Assembly (NCBI GenBank): GCA_025965815.1
Contig: JAOPWF010000555.1
Location: 1 to 8,989, forward strand
DNA: 8,989 bases
Direction of reading: 5' to 3'
Source of the DNA: Mycobacterium sp.
GTDB lineage: Bacteria; Actinomycetota; Actinomycetes; Mycobacteriales; Mycobacteriaceae
The translations under genes and the position numbers were made by a program. This document shows, one piece after another, positions 6,920-8,989 of the stretch. The notes under the pieces are model-generated. The model had not been told where the DNA came from, did not search any database, and was given only the letters and a program-made list of their open reading frames with translations. The first letter of the stretch is position 1. Each line of letters starts with the position of its first letter.

Positions 6920-8989
6920 CCATCTCTCTGGCCGGCGGGCTGACCGACGCCGAGGTCGCCCAGCGGGTCGCCGACGGCAAGACCAACGACGTGCCGACAC
7001 GGGCGGCGCGCAGCGTCTCGGAGATCGTCCGCGCCAACGTCTTCACCCGCATCAACGCCATTCTCGGCGTGCTCCTCGTCATCGTGCTGGCCACCGGGTC
7101 GGTGATCAACGGGCTGTTCGGTCTGCTGATCGTCGCCAACAGCGCGATCGGTATCATCCAAGAGCTGCGGGCCAAGCAGACACTGGACAAGCTGGCCATC
7201 GTCGGGCAGGCAAAACCCATGGTGCGCCGGCAGTCCGGCGCCCGGGCACTGATGCCCAATGAAGTCGTGCTCGACGACATCATCGAACTTGGTCCCGGTG
7301 ACCAGATCGTCGTCGACGGTGACGTCGTCGAAGAGGCCAATCTGGAAGTCGACGAGTCACTGCTCACCGGAGAGGCCGACCCGATCGACACCGATGTCGG
7401 CGACAAGGTGATGTCCGGCAGCTTCGTCGTCGCGGGCAGCGGCGCCTACCGCGCCACTAAGGTCGGCCGCGAGGCCTATGCCGCCCAGCTCGCCGAGGAG
7501 GCCAGCAAGTTCACCCTGGTCAAATCCGAATTGCGCAGTGGCATCAACAAGATCCTGCAGTTCATCACCTACCTGCTGATACCGGCGGGGCTGCTGATCA
7601 TCTACACCCAGCTGTTCACCACCGACGCGGGCTGGCGGGAATCGGTGCTGCGGATGGTCGGCGCGCTGGTGCCGATGGTGCCGGAGGGCCTGGTACTGAT
7701 GACATCGCTGGCGTTCGCCGTCGGCGTCGTCCGCCTCGGCCGGCGCCAGTGCCTGGTCCAGGAGCTGCCCGCCATCGAGGGACTGGCACGGGTCGACGTG
7801 GTGTGCGCCGACAAGACCGGCACGCTGACCGAAAACGGCATGCGGGTATCGGATTTGAAGTCACTGACGGAAGACGACATAAGGGATGTGCTGGCGTCGA
7901 TGGCTGCCGACGACGCCCGGCCCAACGCAAGCATTCAGGCGATCGCCGAGGCATACGACCGGCCGCCCGGCTGGAGCGCGACCGCGACCGCACCGTTCAA
8001 GTCCGCCACCAAATGGAGCGGCGCCTCCTACGGCGAGCACGGCAACTGGGTGATCGGCGCTCCCGACGTGCTGCTCGATCCGGCGTCACCGGCGGCCGAG
8101 CAGGCCGAGCAGATCGGCTCGCTGGGCCTGCGGGTGTTGCTGCTCGGCTCCAGTGACCTGCCGGTCAACGATGCCGACGCACCAGGCCGGGTGACACCGG
8201 CCGCGCTGGTCGTGCTGGAGCAGCGCATCCGTCCCGACGCCCGCGAAACGCTGGATTATTTTGCCTCACAAAAGGTCTCGATCAAGGTGATCTCCGGTGA
8301 CAACGCCGTCTCGGTCGGGGCGGTGGCCGGCACACTGGGCTTGCACGGCGAGACTCTGGACGCCCGCCAGCTGCCGAGCGAGACAGACAGGCTGGCCGAC
8401 ACGCTGGACGAGTACACCACCTTCGGCCGGGTCCGCCCCGACCAGAAACGGGCCATGGTGCACGCGCTGCAGTCGCGCGGCCACACCGTCGCGATGACCG
8501 GTGACGGCGTCAACGACGTGCTGGCCCTTAAGGACGCCGACATCGGGGTGGCGATGGGAGCCGGCAGTTCGGCGTCGCGTGCCGTGGCCCAGATCGTGTT
8601 GCTGGACAACAAGTTCGCCACGCTGCCCTACGTTGTCGCTGAGGGCCGGCGGGTGATCGGCAATATCGAGCGGGTGTCCAACCTGTTCCTCACCAAGACC
8701 GTGTACTCGGTGTTGCTGGCGCTGCTGGTGGGCATCGCCGGGCTGGCCTCGAAGTTCTTCGGCACCGACCCGCTGCTGTACCCGTTCCAGCCCATCCACG
8801 TCACTATCGCCGCCTGGTTCACCATCGGCGTCCCGGCGTTCGTCCTGTCGCTGGCGCCCAACAGCGAGCGGGCACGTCCGGGCTTCGTCCGGCGGGTGAT
8901 GACCTCGGCCCTGCCCTCGGGTGTGGTGGTCGGTGTCGCCACCTTCACCTGCTACCTGGTCGCGTACGAGGGCAGGCACGCGACCGAGC
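6916..8989 (+). CDS. ctpE: P-type cation-transporting ATPase CtpE (partial, C-terminus cut)
   Basis: 691 complete codons run to the right edge; the M. tuberculosis protein is about 797 aa, so roughly 100 residues are missing. P-type motifs appear in order: TGEA of the actuator domain (151-154), PEGL in the fourth membrane helix (256-259), the phosphorylation site DKTGT with D299, nucleotide-binding FKSATK (361-366) and GAP (381-383), SGDN (460-463), and the hinge TGDGVND (528-534). Membrane helices are expected near 44-80, 213-232, 245-272 and from 595 onward. Homologues are called CtpE; work in mycobacteria that I recall describes it as a calcium-uptake ATPase. The PEGL motif and absence of N-terminal CxxC modules argue against a heavy-metal pump. 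The start is the GTG at 6916, overlapping the previous stop as GTGA, so translation is probably coupled. Confidence 0.94.
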   Translation, partial: MTISLAGGLTDAEVAQRVADGKTNDVPTRAARSVSEIVRANVFTRINAILGVLLVIVLATGSVINGLFGLLIVANSAIGIIQELRAKQTLDKLAIVGQAKPMVRRQSGARALMPNEVVLDDIIELGPGDQIVVDGDVVEEANLEVDESLLTGEADPIDTDVGDKVMSGSFVVAGSGAYRATKVGREAYAAQLAEEASKFTLVKSELRSGINKILQFITYLLIPAGLLIIYTQLFTTDAGWRESVLRMVGALVPMVPEGLVLMTSLAFAVGVVRLGRRQCLVQELPAIEGLARVDVVCADKTGTLTENGMRVSDLKSLTEDDIRDVLASMAADDARPNASIQAIAEAYDRPPGWSATATAPFKSATKWSGASYGEHGNWVIGAPDVLLDPASPAAEQAEQIGSLGLRVLLLGSSDLPVNDADAPGRVTPAALVVLEQRIRPDARETLDYFASQKVSIKVISGDNAVSVGAVAGTLGLHGETLDARQLPSETDRLADTLDEYTTFGRVRPDQKRAMVHALQSRGHTVAMTGDGVNDVLALKDADIGVAMGAGSSASRAVAQIVLLDNKFATLPYVVAEGRRVIGNIERVSNLFLTKTVYSVLLALLVGIAGLASKFFGTDPLLYPFQPIHVTIAAWFTIGVPAFVLSLAPNSERARPGFVRRVMTSALPSGVVVGVATFTCYLVAYEGRHATE

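Noticed and set aside
5246..7000. A 584-codon minus-strand open frame opposite the lipoprotein gene
   Set aside because: It shows low-complexity Arg/Val/Gly/His composition and no motifs, while the plus strand encodes a full serine-hydrolase protein with all catalytic motifs.
7840..7890. Slightly less GC-rich patch inside ctpE
   Set aside because: The frame stays open and the P-type motifs on both sides are intact. The patch lies in the variable loop after the phosphorylation site, where sequence divergence is normal.

Overview
The window is GC-rich actinobacterial DNA. Its right two thirds carry a gene order that I recognise from memory as the mycobacterial accD3 | echA6 - Rv0906 - Rv0907 - ctpE neighbourhood of Mycobacterium tuberculosis. 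The organism is therefore very likely a mycobacterium (Mycobacterium/Mycolicibacterium type). No database search was possible, so family names rest on motifs and remembered sequences.

Layout. Everything left of about 3350 reads on the minus strand, and everything right of 3386 reads on the plus strand. From left to right: (1) 1-702, the N-terminal 234 codons of a short UvrA-like ABC ATPase running off the left edge. (2) 703-936, a non-coding gap holding a perfect 9-bp inverted repeat. (3) 937-1293, a small VOC/glyoxalase-fold protein that probably precedes the UvrA-like gene in one transcript. (4) 1294-1837, a decayed stretch with a 90-bp imperfect inverted repeat, the first 25 codons of a second VOC gene, and a frameshifted remnant of the DNA-binding end of an AraC-type regulator. 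(5) 1838-3349, accD3, a single-chain carboxyltransferase subunit of an acyl-CoA carboxylase. (6) A 36-bp divergent promoter region. (7) 3386-8989, a tight plus-strand operon: echA6, an NAPE-PLD-like metallo-beta-lactamase-fold hydrolase, a lipoprotein of the serine beta-lactamase/esterase family, and ctpE (P-type ATPase, cut by the right edge). Gaps in the operon are 6 bp, 9 bp and a 4-bp overlap.

How it may work together. The right-hand operon joins an acyl-CoA-binding crotonase-fold protein used in mycolate lipid metabolism, two hydrolases that are probably envelope-associated, and a membrane cation pump. It faces a carboxyltransferase across a very short shared promoter. The left part looks like an accessory AraC-VOC-VOC-UvrA module of the drug- or stress-resistance kind. 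Its regulator and first VOC gene have decayed, while the second VOC gene and the UvrA-like gene remain open as far as visible.

Most notable observations: the accD3/echA6 gap has a TANNNT -10 motif exactly 6 nt before each start codon, predicting two back-to-back leaderless promoters; EchA6 lacks both catalytic glutamates of the crotonase family; the UvrA-like protein lacks most of the region that binds UvrB; and the inverted repeats at 805-824 and 1331-1420 are unexplained.
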